Of a stretch of DNA of 64,000 nucleotides, positions 51,594 to 62,629 are shown in pieces. Below the pieces are notes generated by a model. That model worked only from the letters and a program-made list of their open reading frames with translations, did not search any database and was not told the DNA's origin. The DNA is from Nemertoderma westbladi (lineage: Eukaryota; Xenacoelomorpha; Nemertodermatida; Nemertodermatidae): assembly GCA_032718475.1 (NCBI GenBank), contig JAUCBJ010004427.1, positions 1 to 64,000 on the forward strand. Direction: 5' to 3'. Each line of letters starts with the position of its first letter. Within the stretch, counting starts at the first letter, position 1. Both the position numbers and the translations under genes were made by a program.

Positions 51594-52001
51594 TTACGTT
51601 ATGGAGTCCCTAGATATTTGTCGGATTAGGGAAGTGGTTGTAGGGAGAGTATCTTGCCTTCCATAGTTTCCGGACAGTTTTCGGTCTCTTTCCAGTAAAC
51701 ATAAACGACCAGCTGGGCGATTGAGTTGTTGTGTTACTTTCTCCGCTCCCTTGGCCTGTCTAATCTCCGCCGTGGTAAGATGAGGAGGCCATTCTTCTTC
51801 TCCTTTACTTAAGAAGTCGGATCCACCTAACCAGCCTGGAGTATCTATCAGTTCTTGAGGAGTTGCTCCTCTGGAAGCAATGTCGGCTGGATTAATCGTC
51901 TCAAGGCAATGTCTCCATTGATCTATAGTGGAGTTAATATCGTCATTATCTGAGGAGTATGGTGTTCCCTCAGTTGGGTCGTCCACCTCACTGCTCTCCA
52001 C
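51594..52001 (-). pseudogene. pol: BEL-2 pol remnant with two deletions
   Basis: The 135-codon frame starts with the VESSEVDDPTEGTPYSSDNDD linker of pol, jumps directly to the end of RNase H (DQWRHC, INPADIASRGATPQ), runs to RQAKGAEKV, then jumps to the C terminus (QQLNRPAGRLCLLERD). RT, most RNase H and the entire integrase catalytic core are missing. It is in frame with the upstream gag-protease ORF, interrupted by two stops. Confidence 0.8.
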
Positions 52002-52031
52002 TTCCTATTCCTTTACCTGGTATACCTGTTC

Positions 52032-54404
52032 TTAAGGTAATCTCTCTTTGAGAGTTCTACGGGAAGGGCCAGTGAAGTACCAACCTACTCTAGTTCTTAC
52101 CGCATAGGTTTGTAGTGGCTGTGGTTGAGCAGGCCGTTTCTCCAATGTCTCTAGCGCCTCATGCGCGTTTTGGCCGATGAGTATTTGCACTCCAGGATAA
52201 TCTGTGTGGAATCGAGGAATCTTAAGCTGCTGGATGCTCTCGTCCTCGTCCCAGTTATAAGGTTCTACTTGGGTAGTAGCGAAGTTCTTTATAGCCACCA
52301 TTTTTACTGACCTTATACTTTGTTCTCCTAATTTATCCTGGGGGGTGGACAACACACCTACATAGTAATCTGCCGTTATGGTAGATTTCACCTGCATAAT
52401 TCCTGACATATTCAACTTAGTTCGGAATTTGGGTTGTCCAGCAAAGATGTCTTCGGCTAGTTCTTGATCGATGAATGTTCCTGTGTTGCCGGAGTCAAGG
52501 AGGGCGTTCACTATGTAACTTTTGTTAGGACCGTGAACTCTTACCTGCACCACAGGAAATTCTCTGATTCCTACGTTGGAAGTTGGAGGTTTCCAAGATG
52601 GTTGTCTGTCAAAGGTAGTTGGGGGGAACTCATTGTCGGTGTCCTTTTCATACGTAAGTGCTCGATACACTGCGGTATTTATTAGGTAACAGGATTCATT
52701 GGCGTCGGAGAATTCGTCCGTATACAATCCTTCCATCTCAGATTCTTGATCAGTGTCATCTACATCACTGAATTGGACATGTAGTTCGGGCTCACTTACC
52801 TGACTCGGGTTGTTTCGTTCGAATTCACTGTGTAACAAGATGTGATGTTTCGCACTGCACTTTGCACACTTTACGTCGGAGTAACAGGTTCGCCGTTGGT
52901 GTCCTTTTCTGAGGCAATTATAGCATAACCGCTTATCCCACATGACTTCACGTCTGTCTACCAGGGATTTCTTTAGGAATTCAGCACACACACTCAAACG
53001 GTGGGGCCCGTCACACAGCGCACATTTTGGTTTGATGTTACTCACTTTACCTTGGGTAACGTTATGCACTCTCGTTCTTTCTTCGGGCTTTCTTCCGTGA
53101 ATTCTCTTAGGAGACATAGGAGGAGTTGTTGTTACCTGTTCTCTCCTGTCACTGGTTCGAGACTTATATTTACTTACGTCTTTATAGGTCTTGTTGTCAT
53201 AGTAAGATTTTGCTGTGTCTTTCCCGCTGTCCTCTTCTTGAGAAGCTTGGCTTTCGCCGTCGTCAGTATAACACACTGGTGTTACCCTTCTCCTAGAAAC
53301 GGGTTTCTCACTTACCTTATTTTCCGATGTTTTCTCTCTGGACTGCTTTATGAGTTGTAATTTTACTTCACTATCTAAGAAGGACATGAGATCAGCCATG
53401 GTAGGGCCTCGTCGTTGCTGCTCATTCATATACAACACTTTCTTGTCCCAGCGTGTACATACTCCACCCTTTGGTAAAGTAGAGACTACGGCTCCAATAA
53501 CCATGGAACTCTGATATTCATGAGACTTACCTAACCAATCCAATTGTCTACAGATCTCCTGAATCTCATCGGAAAACTCTATAATCCCGCTACTAAGGAA
53601 CTTTCGGGGGGCTACTAATTTTGCATACAAATACTTAGCTATGTTATCCTTGTTACCATACCTGATGTTTAATGTATCCCAAACTTGTCTTAATCCATCT
53701 GGATGTCCAATAAACTTTAACGCCATTAACTTGGGAGGTCCTTCCAAGCACTTGATGAGGAATCTAAGTTTCTCTCCGTTAGATAGTACAGAGTTCTGTA
53801 TGCTATCTTTGTAATATTCATTAAAAGGTAACCATTTCATCTCATCTCCATTGAATTTGACGATTTCTCCCACTTTGACCGCTTGGCGGGCTTCTGTTCT
53901 AGCCATCTGACGCGTAAAGCTTTCTTGGGCCATCGTGTTATTTAATATCGAATTATCGGTATATAAATTTCCCGGATTATTATCAGGTCTATAGGGAATA
54001 TCATCAACAACAGGTTTATAATCACCCTTAATAGGGTTTGCTATAGGAGTTTCTACTTCACTAGCAGTATAGATGCATGTAGGCTCCACACCTTGCGCAT
54101 GTAATACTTCAGACCTAACAGGTTGACACAATGTTACAGGGGGTATTGGTATACCCTTTTGTATATTGACTAATTTGTCGCGTTCTAGCGCGATGCTATG
54201 CTGCACTTCTTGCAATTCTACCCTACTTTCCCTTAATGTTCCCTTGAGTTGGTGGACAGTCTCCTGCATCTGTCCGAGCAGGAGATTCATCCCCCGCCGT
54301 CCCTCCTCTACCCACTCGACCGTCGAAGCGGGAGTCGCCAACATTGTAGCGGGCAGACAAATCTTTGATTTCTCTCTCAGCGTCCAGGACAGGGATATTC
54401 TCAT
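52032..54404 (-). CDS. gag: BEL-2 gag (DUF1759, zinc knuckles) and protease
   Basis: A 790-codon ORF without stops through gag core (VKFNGDEMKWLPFNEYY), CALCDGPHRLSVC, the knuckle CYNCLRKGHQRRTC, CAKCSAKHH and the protease site LLDSGNTGTFIDQEL, continuing through the whole protease region to YFTGPSRRTLKERLP. It shows that gag and protease are one frame in this family, where BEL-1 is broken. At its 5' end it overlaps the preceding gag frame (54223-55272) out of frame, so an indel lies near 54330. The first ~25 codons are probably not native. Confidence 0.88.
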   Translation of the reverse strand: MRISLSWTLREKSKICLPATMLATPASTVEWVEEGRRGMNLLLGQMQETVHQLKGTLRESRVELQEVQHSIALERDKLVNIQKGIPIPPVTLCQPVRSEVLHAQGVEPTCIYTASEVETPIANPIKGDYKPVVDDIPYRPDNNPGNLYTDNSILNNTMAQESFTRQMARTEARQAVKVGEIVKFNGDEMKWLPFNEYYKDSIQNSVLSNGEKLRFLIKCLEGPPKLMALKFIGHPDGLRQVWDTLNIRYGNKDNIAKYLYAKLVAPRKFLSSGIIEFSDEIQEICRQLDWLGKSHEYQSSMVIGAVVSTLPKGGVCTRWDKKVLYMNEQQRRGPTMADLMSFLDSEVKLQLIKQSREKTSENKVSEKPVSRRRVTPVCYTDDGESQASQEEDSGKDTAKSYYDNKTYKDVSKYKSRTSDRREQVTTTPPMSPKRIHGRKPEERTRVHNVTQGKVSNIKPKCALCDGPHRLSVCAEFLKKSLVDRREVMWDKRLCYNCLRKGHQRRTCYSDVKCAKCSAKHHILLHSEFERNNPSQVSEPELHVQFSDVDDTDQESEMEGLYTDEFSDANESCYLINTAVYRALTYEKDTDNEFPPTTFDRQPSWKPPTSNVGIREFPVVQVRVHGPNKSYIVNALLDSGNTGTFIDQELAEDIFAGQPKFRTKLNMSGIMQVKSTITADYYVGVLSTPQDKLGEQSIRSVKMVAIKNFATTQVEPYNWDEDESIQQLKIPRFHTDYPGVQILIGQNAHEALETLEKRPAQPQPLQTYAVRTRVGWYFTGPSRRTLKERLP

Positions 54405-55272
54405 GGACTGTTCTACCGGGTACAGGCAGTGTAGTACTGTGTAAAGGGGATTTAGAGTTAAGCTCTGGAAGTACAGGGGTCTCTAGCACAGGAGTGGCTT
54501 TGGGAACGACAGGCCTAATTATTTCAGGCTCATCAACTATCGTAGGGAGTCTTTTGACCTTAATAATTTGGTCTGTGGGTTCTGTATTACCTAAGTCTGT
54601 GCTAGCTAGTTGTCTTCTAACCGCTGGGGGCAAATCAGGCAATTTGTGACGATGAGATGTTTTTCTACGCCTGCTTAGACGAGATCTATTTCCTCCGCCT
54701 TCAGGATCGGTGGTCTCGCCTTCTTCCGATGATGTGTATTCTTGGCATTTGGGAGTAGAACGACTCATCATCTGCATTTGACTAGCAGTTAACTGTTTAT
54801 TTATGTTGTCTTGCGTCTCTTGCAGATTTTCCAACTCCAGTTGGGTAGTCTCCTCAGACGCTCTCCGTTCTGCTTCTGCCACTGCCTTTGCTGCCTTTCT
54901 TTCTGCTTCTGCTTCTGCCATTGCCGCTGCTACTGCTGCTGCCTTTCGGTCCTCTATCCGTTTTTTCTTTACTTGTTCTTCTTGGACTCTAGCGAGGCGG
55001 AGTTTTTCATCAAATTTAGCTTGGTTTGCAGCTAACATTTCCGCATCGATTGCGTCCAACACAAGCTTGGTTCCTTCACTATTAGGGCGAAGTCCAGACA
55101 GTCGTCTCGTCAACTCTTCGTCTCCTAGGAATCGCTGATAGTCTGACAGATAAATATCAATAGCGTCTCTCTTTCGCGGCTCCCCCGCTGTCACTTCGCT
55201 TTCTTCTTGAGAAGAAGTGGCGTCGGTTGATTCTTCAAAGGTTGGCCGCTCATCATAAACCGTATCCGCCAT
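54223..55272 (-). CDS. gag: BEL-2 gag N-terminal half (broken copy)
   Basis: 349 codons. Shared with BEL-1 are RDAIDIYLSDYQRF, the NSEGTKLVLDAIDAEMLAANQAKFDE segment, the charged helix (RKAAAVAAAMAEAEAERK), then Pro/Thr-rich sequence. About 180 codons present in BEL-1 ahead of this part are missing. It is in the same frame as 55363-55626. Confidence 0.75.
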   Translation of the reverse strand: MADTVYDERPTFEESTDATSSQEESEVTAGEPRKRDAIDIYLSDYQRFLGDEELTRRLSGLRPNSEGTKLVLDAIDAEMLAANQAKFDEKLRLARVQEEQVKKKRIEDRKAAAVAAAMAEAEAERKAAKAVAEAERRASEETTQLELENLQETQDNINKQLTASQMQMMSRSTPKCQEYTSSEEGETTDPEGGGNRSRLSRRRKTSHRHKLPDLPPAVRRQLASTDLGNTEPTDQIIKVKRLPTIVDEPEIIRPVVPKATPVLETPVLPELNSKSPLHSTTLPVPGRTVHENIPVLDAEREIKDLSARYNVGDSRFDGRVGRGGTAGDESPARTDAGDCPPTQGNIKGK

Positions 55273-55362
55273 CTTCGCTCCGCGTTCGGGCGTCCGCTCA
55301 ACAGTATCTGAACTACTGGAGCTATCGGGCCGCTGAGAACTAGGTTCTTGGCTAGGAGGTTG

Positions 55363-55626
55363 CTACTGTTTGATAGCTGCTTCTTGATCCCGCTTGACTT
55401 GGGCCCGAGTGCCGATGATAGACCTACGCTGTTCTACTAGCCTAGGGTCTGACACTACTACTGTAGGGATGGCCTTTCTTACAATAGTAGGTGACTTAGA
55501 CTTGGATCTAGGATGTTCTATACTTTGATCTTGGTCACAGATCCTTTTAATACGCTGTCTAAGTCTAATACTCATTCTAACACTTTCTAAGAGACTATCT
55601 GACAGTGATTTGGTTGCGTCTGACAT
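55363..55626 (-). CDS. gag: BEL-2 gag N-terminal segment, ended by an in-frame stop
   Basis: Begins MSDATKSLSDSLLES and carries the conserved VVSDPRLVEQRRSIIGTRAQ block. A TAG at 55363-55365 ends it where BEL-1 reads through. The next gag frame (from 55272) is in phase. Confidence 0.7.
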   Translation of the reverse strand: MSDATKSLSDSLLESVRMSIRLRQRIKRICDQDQSIEHPRSKSKSPTIVRKAIPTVVVSDPRLVEQRRSIIGTRAQVKRDQEAAIKQ

Positions 55627-57877
55627 GTTTGTTTACACAGTTGAATGCCTACGGCTATAAATACAGTTAAAGTAAGTCTAGTAATTCAGTATCACTGTTA
55701 GCCTAATAATTAATTACCGATACTGCTACTCAGTGTAGCGTGATATATATATAATATATTAGAATACCGGTATGCTTATAGTATATATATAAGTATTATT
55801 ACAGACTAGATTTGTCACAGAGTACCGGTATATAATTTTAGCACAAATATATATAAATATATAATAGGCCTATCGTGAATACCGGTATACAGCTGACACT
55901 TATAGTATATATAAGTATAATTATTACAGACTAGAATTAATTACAGAATGCCGGTATGATTTCAGCCATAATTTATAGAATAAATATAATAAGCCTATTG
56001 TAAATACCGGTATGTCAATTATTTTAAAAAATAATTGAATTTCTGAATGTTAGGGGTTACTTGGTTACTTTACTTACTTTATTACCGTTATTTAAGCAGC
56101 AGTCCAACTGATATTAAGACCTAAGTGTTGTATAACAGGCCTACTATTTTATTAATAGATTTAGTGGATTTATATGTACCCGTATGAGGGGTTTTGTTAC
56201 AATATTGAAATAGATGTTACTATTTCTGGGAAATAATCACTACACAGAAGATATGCGCTCTCAGTGAAGTGCTACTTATTGGACACTAAAACAGATAATT
56301 CTACTTCCTAAGTTACTTATCTGCGAATTACTTACGATACGGGTGAGATTAATTCTCTAACTAAACACAACAAAAATATTACGTACGAAATTTTAGGGTA
56401 ATTTTACAGGGAACTACAAACCAGTCTAACAGAGTGTTAGATTTTCTGGTTATTACAACGGACAGGATACTACGGTATTTGAAAATAATAAGTAGTAGTA
56501 AATACACTGTGTTGTCCAGATAGGAAAATACCACCGTCTGACGACCTATAGCCGTATCGCTATAGGTACTACGTTATGTATCACGGAGTGTCCCTACCTA
56601 GAAGCTAATTACCGCGGTCTACCAGAACCAACGTGCCTATTAACCACTTTACAACACAAATATACTGCCTACACACTAATTACCTTCGGAAAGCACTGTA
56701 CACTAAACCCTAAATTAGGTACAAGTACTGGTACAACAAATAATCAGTAGTTAAAAATACTTGAACAGCTAAAAGAACCACGGCATCTGCTGGAGTGACC
56801 AAAGCACAAAATCTCCGGTCTTTACCTACGCCAAGCAGCCCGTGTAGTACCGGGGTTAATTTAACTATAACGGTATGTATAACAAGCACAATTACTGTAG
56901 GAATAAACTTGGGGACATGAATGTTGCGAATAATCGCATAAACTCTGAATAATAAATATTACGCTACCCGTACAGAATACTCAAACAAAATACAAACCAA
57001 ACGCTGGCAGACTACCATCAAGCCTAAATAAACTACAGTATGTGCAGATTCCGAAATGGTTAGTTAGTATGCGTTCTAACACGGTAGTACGACTTATTCT
57101 TTAGGAGGGGGTTGACCTTACAACTCAAGATGCCCCAACTTACTAACTGGCACTTTATCAGACAAACTCTACACACGCAGCAATCTCTTCAGACCTAATA
57201 ATAGCTAGACAACAATCCAGCCTACAAAATATCTGAGTAATAACTATTACGGTACCTGAACAGACCACACAAACAAACACAGGCTAAAACGCTGGTAGAC
57301 TACTATCAAGCCTAAATAAACTACAGTATATGCAGATTCCAAAATGGTTAGTTAGTATGCGTTCTAACACGGTAGTACGACTTATTCTTTAGGAGGGGGT
57401 TGACCTTACAACTCAAGATGCCCCAACTTACTAACTGGCACTTTATCGGACAGACTCTACATGCACTGCAATCCGTTCAGACCTAACAACAGTCAGAACA
57501 ACAGTCCAGCCTACAAATTATCTGTACAATCTGAGCAGGGTTACATGCCTTCTGCTCAATATTATCCTACTAGTAAATAAAACTGACAGAAATAGACCTA
57601 AGTAAAATCCCAATAAAAACCAGGCGTCCCCGATTTAATATCGAGACCTACCGGTATATAATTATCAAAATCGAATAATACTGCTGTACCTGTACTGCTG
57701 TAAGTACCGGTCCGGATGATCAGGCAGTCAGGCCTACAGATTACCGGTCGACCGGTACTTTAGTCTTGATCGCTTACGCCGCAATCAAGATCCTACAAAC
57801 TGTTATTGTTCTTACCAGAATAATATTAAACTGTATTTATTGCCTACACTGCAATCAAGAATTTTACAAACGGTTAT
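55627..57877 (-). promoter_or_regulatory. BEL-2 5' leader with tandem repeats
   Basis: Counterpart of the BEL-1 leader: TACCGGTAT-containing pair around 55763-56010 and a ~290-bp tandem pair (about 56954-57241 and 57242-57535) with TTCTTTAGGAGGGGG in place of the G-run of BEL-1. No gene. Confidence 0.65.
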
Positions 57878-58301
57878 TGTTTGCGCTTTTGAAGACCTTT
57901 GGCAGTTTAACCCGCCAAATCTATATGTCTTCTAGGTTATAAATCTACTCCAGCCTATGACAAGTATTGAACACCTATAATAATTCTAACATTAGCCAAA
58001 GCCAGTCTGTGCGCGACCATTCACCCGCTGGATATACCCGGGAGACTGGATTTGGATGCTTTAATTTGATTGCGGTGCAGGCCCACCGTACTATTCGATT
58101 GATCGTTAATATATAATCTCTGACAAATATTATTCACTTTTGGGAAATATTAGCAGTTCCTTTAGGACGTGGCGCTCTATCTATTTAAACAGAGCTATGA
58201 CTTACACTATACACAACGGTATGTCTTATAGATCACCAAAGTGCATTCTTTAGGAAATGCTTTGTTACTCGGTCAAGCACACACAGACTATTGCACACAA
58301 C
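57878..58301 (-). repeat. partial 5' LTR of BEL-2
   Basis: Near-identical to the first ~424 bp of 47763-48961 and stops at CACACAAC, where BEL-3 begins. At the matching place the intact LTR continues TGCACACTGAATTGCC (48187 on). Confidence 0.85.
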
Positions 58302-59609
58302 TGTACGCGCTTTTGAAGACCTTTAGCAGTTTAATCTGCCAAAATTTATATGTCTTTTTGTTTATAAATATACTTTAGAAGATGACAAATATTTAATACT
58401 AATAAACACAACATTAGCAGAAGCCAGCCTAGTGCGCGTCCATTCACCCGCTGGATAATCCCGGGAGACTGGGTTCTGAGGGCTTAAATTATTATTGCAG
58501 TGAAGCTTACTGTATTGTATTATTCGATTGATCGTTAATAATTAATTTCTGACTAATATTATTTACTTTCGGGAAATATTAACAGTTCCTTTAGGACGTG
58601 GCGCTCTATCTAAGTAAACCGAGATATGACTTATACTAATCACAACGGTAAGTCGGTAAGGCTTAAGATTCACGTATGAGGCGCATTCTTTAGGAAATGC
58701 TTAGTTATCAATCACAATCATGCACACTACCAGTAACACACAATACTGCACACTAATTTGCCGACCGTCAATGAATTTTATCATATATAAAGAGAACAGC
58801 AACGGACCAATGTAGTGCTTATCAAATAGCATTAAATTCACTACAAACCACAACAATATAAGTCGCAATCGCTATATATAACCCGTCTCTCTAACCTGTA
58901 GTGTATCAAGAAAATTGGGAAATTTGGGTTCTTTATATATGTTCTCCAAATAATGTTCAACCAAACACAACAGTAAATAGCAGTATAATAATGTATGTTA
59001 AACAGTAATAACAACCAAGTATTGAATTTTGAATGGAGTTGTATTGAATTGAGTTGAATTGGACTGATATGTGAGTTGTTATGAATTGTTAAGAACTGAT
59101 AACAGTCATACGCTCTATAATTTTAGCCTACTAATGTTTCTTCTAAAAGTATGAAACGAATTGATTCTAGAGCCGTTGTTCCTGGCCTAGACAGCAATAA
59201 CCACAAAGTATCAAGAAAAAACAGTAAGACTGAACACTCTCCTTATGATCGACCGAAAAGCTACACGTCGACAGGAAAAATCGCTCTGATTGGCTCAAGC
59301 CAAACAAAGAACCATGCGTCCAATGGCTGTTTCCATGTCAGCAACCAGCTGTTAGATGTCGTAATATGAATCATCACGGCTAAGCTATGAAAGGTATTTG
59401 TCGCATTGCAGGTTTTTTGCCTTACCATGTCCGCTAAAACACGTATATAGCAGAATGACTTTTATGTCCGTTAAAACACCTGTAAAGGTACCTTGCGGGC
59501 GAGGGGAATATATATACAGTTAGAGAACCTTTTTAGAGTATTCCAGCGCCTGGGGGGAAACTGGATTGCGAAGCAAAAGGGCCAGTTATATCCCACAGAA
59601 GCTTTTACA
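58302..59609 (-). repeat. 3' LTR of BEL-3
   Basis: 1308 bp, starting TGTACGCGCTTTTGAAG and ending AAGCTTTTACA. It shares landmarks with the other LTRs (CATTCACCCGCTGGATAA, GGACGTGGCGCTCTA), with extra sequence near its right end including TTTTATGTCCGTTAAAACACC repeats. Confidence 0.85.
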
Positions 59610-59687
59610 CCGCTCCCAGAAAATGGGATTTGAGTCTATAAAATATACAAAATCACAGTTTCTAATATACGTAAATACTCTAAACAG

Positions 59688-61137
59688 TTAGTCTTTCTTG
59701 CGCGGACGGCGTTTACGCAGTTTTTTAAAGCTAGCCAGAGTCCTTTTCTCTTTGGGGCGAGCCACTTTACAAGGAGGGCTATAACTCCTGGGTGAAGGGT
59801 GCAATATGATTGCATCAGAGGGTGTAGGATTATGGTCGGTGTATCCGCCAGTCGAAGTACCGGGTTGATTGACATCAACGTCAGGTGAGAGGGGTCTAAC
59901 GGCTTTGAGAGCTCGTTTCAAGACAGCCGCTCTTACGGGTCCTTTACGAGTGGTCTGAACGAGGGCCGTGGGTGGACCATAGGCAGTTAGAAACTTCCGG
60001 GGTTTAATGGTCCTTTCCAACTCGCGTTCGCGGGCTCGGTATTCGTAAGGCCGTCGATATACTTCCTGTAACTCAGGGTGTGAGTTAACAAACAAGTCTC
60101 CATAGTCCGGATCCTGACGGATATAATTGATTAAGTTATAGGAATGAAGGTCGCTAGGATTAACACTCCTGAGAAATTTGCGTACGAATTTGGTTGAAAT
60201 ACATTCTCCGACGCGCTTCAGTAGCTCGTAACTTGATATGCGTGATTTCTGTTCAACCTAAGCGAATAGATAAGGATGGAACGCATAAACTCCTTCGTAA
60301 GCGCGTCCGGGATAATAGCGATGGCGCGAATCACAATGTAAATCAGCGTTCGCTTCCCAAGCTCTGATGTAACGCAGTGTGATCATTTCATCTACGCTTT
60401 CCAAATCGTGATTAAAAGGGCAGTCGAAACTAGCATGTCCCTTTAGTTGACAATGGTGACATTGAGTCATAAATTGAGGGCAAACCGCAAAGATATGCAA
60501 GTTATTGAGTCTGCAATATGCGCAATAAATCTCCATAGTCGGTTGCTCTTGGAAATAGGAACAGCGGACGTTGGTGTCCATGGGCGTACCGTGGTCTCTC
60601 GATGCGCATAACCGACAACGTTGCCTAGAAACATAGTTGGCATGTCGATAATCGTACGCAGTGAGACACTGTGGACCTTGATACCATTCTATGATGTAAT
60701 CGTTGTCGCTGTTCCGGGGCGCGATAGGCTGAATCTCTTCAGATTCTAGACATATTGGTTCGTCTTCCCAGTCTGTTACGAATAGAATTTTCGTGATCTA
60801 TTCTCGGTTTATCGTTACGACGCCGCTGGGTATGATATTTAAATAGAACCATTTCCCTTTCGGTATCTACATCGTCTGTATCATGTAAATCGATAGGATG
60901 GCCGGTCGTTAGGAAGTCCATATACGTACCATTACGATTCGTATAGCGAGTGGTGAATTTTCGATAGTCCAATTCACGCGCAAGTTGCTCTTGGGACATC
61001 GGCGGTTCGATATAACGACCATCGTCCTCCGTAATGGTTGGATCGGCTTCACCGCGTATTAAGCTGTCCACAAATGCTTGTAAAGGTAGAGTATATCGCT
61101 CCCTAATACCAAGATCATCTTCTATCAACTCCGTCAT
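59688..61137 (-). pseudogene. BEL-3 ORF3: env-position ORF with zinc knuckle and basic tail, lightly broken
   Basis: The longest readable copy of the third BEL ORF. The first part (61137-60739) begins MTELIEDDLGIRERYTLPL and has the DDGRYIEPPMSQEQL and HPIDLHDTDDVDTERE blocks shared with BEL-1. A frame change near 60780 leads into a Cys-rich part with CRLCASRDHG, CAYCRLNNLH and a canonical knuckle CHHCQLKGHASFDC (about 60440-60485). A TAG at 60258-60260 interrupts the same frame, which continues to 59688 through YELLKRVGE, an Arg/Pro-rich stretch and the end KKLRKRRPRKKD, a nuclear-type basic signal. No hydrophobic segment long enough for a membrane span is seen, so it does not look like env. 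A nucleic-acid-binding role is inferred. I do not recognise the family. Confidence 0.7.
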
Positions 61138-62629
61138 ATCTGCTATCTGAGTTTATTAATATCAAATAAGTTTGTATTTAGGCGAGCGGGCGTCGCTGCC
61201 TACTTCTCTTTGCCCCCGGACAGTGGGATTCTCAGCGCCGATGTACCGTCGTCGGGGTGTTTACGCCAACATGTAGCAACAGCACGACAACGATAACCGG
61301 CACAAGTCACTCCACTGTCCGTCCCAAAGGCTTGGATCCACTTAGGTTCTTTCTATAGGAGAGTTGGGCTATTTTTACAATTGCGACTAGCTACTGTAAA
61401 CATACTTTAGCAGTAACATTCACCTATAAACGCACAAATTCCACACAACTGTCACCAACTGCACACATACAGGCCATTTGTCCGTTAGTCAGTGCCTTCC
61501 AGAATGTCACGTTATTACTGTGTATCCTTGGATACTAGCAGTGTGCTATATTCTCTATGCTATGCAATGTGTCAAGCTTTCTATTGTTCTCTTAACTTGC
61601 TTCTAATTCTAGCGTGGGTGTTGCTATGGTGACATTATGGAATGCTAGCGGTAGAATTAGGGTAATTCTCATGCATACAGATCTGGGATGCTATTTAATA
61701 ATAATTCTTTAATTGTCAATATCCTCTTTATGCATGATTTTGTTAATTTTATCGGCTATTGACTATATGTTGGAGATTCTCGCACTCTAATACACTCAAT
61801 AGGATGTTAAAATTGACACAATTTGATTCCAGAGCAGGTCTGGGGACATAGGATCCTTAATTCTATGAAATTTGTCTTTTAAGAGTATCGGGAAGTGCTA
61901 CGATATCTTAATCGACTAGAATTGTTAACGGATCTGAATTTTACAGATTTTAATAAATATTAAATTAATATTTAAGATGGGCACCGATTTATTCCAGAAC
62001 TTGTCTGGGGACGTTAACCATTGATTCTAGAATTTGTCTTTCAAGTATATCGGTGGGTGCCGCGATATCTTAATCGACTAGAATTACAGAGGTCAAAAGG
62101 TTTAACAGATTTATTTGCGTTTTACGCTACTGTTAGAGGGACATCACGCTACTATATGTATTATTTAATATAAGGTAGAAGAGCAATATCGCACGAAGCA
62201 ATGTCAGTGTGAAGAGGCAAGTCGTTTCCAAGGTCTACCCAGAGCTTGGCTTAGCCGAGACACGAGGATCTGAACTTTGCATTCCTAATACTCTGCCTAC
62301 CAATAATACTTGAATATAGTAGTGGCTTTATTGTACTTTAAGAAGTACGGACATTTCATCTTACTGTAGTCACGTATTTATAATATGATACGGACAGTAA
62401 GGAAAGAGAAAAAATTATTTCTCGCCGTCGCACTAAATATATATTATAAGTAATTACGTACGTAATAAACACTAATATATTGCACTAATCTACTAAATAA
62501 TCACTAAAATAACATTCTACTAAATAAAATTGAATAAAAACGATTATAATAAAGTACATAATAAAGTTCGCATATAAAAATATAACAAAATAGATAAAAC
62601 AATATAGTCATACACCCACTCCAAACGTA
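61138..62629. other. non-coding region between BEL-3 pol and ORF3
   Basis: About 1.5 kb, homologous to 26409-28042 and 49944-51593, with the paired CCAGA/TCTGG hairpins at 61829-61843 and 61994-62008. No gene. Confidence 0.6.

Larger units (their letters stand above)
47763..58301 (-). mobile_element. BEL-2: internally deleted BEL/Pao element
   Basis: A left 3' LTR (47763-48961), ORF3 remnant, conserved non-coding region, shortened pol, gag, leader and the first ~424 bp of a 5' LTR (57878-58301). The LTR is cut by BEL-3, and its remaining part should lie beyond the window. GTGTA precedes the element (47758-47762) as the possible duplication. RT, most of RNase H and integrase are gone through two deletions. 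It therefore resembles a non-autonomous derivative that keeps gag and the ends. Confidence 0.85.

Noticed and set aside
59688-61137. Retroviral envelope gene in BEL-3
   Set aside because: No signal peptide, no membrane span and no furin-like site in a suitable context. A zinc knuckle and a basic tail argue against a glycoprotein.
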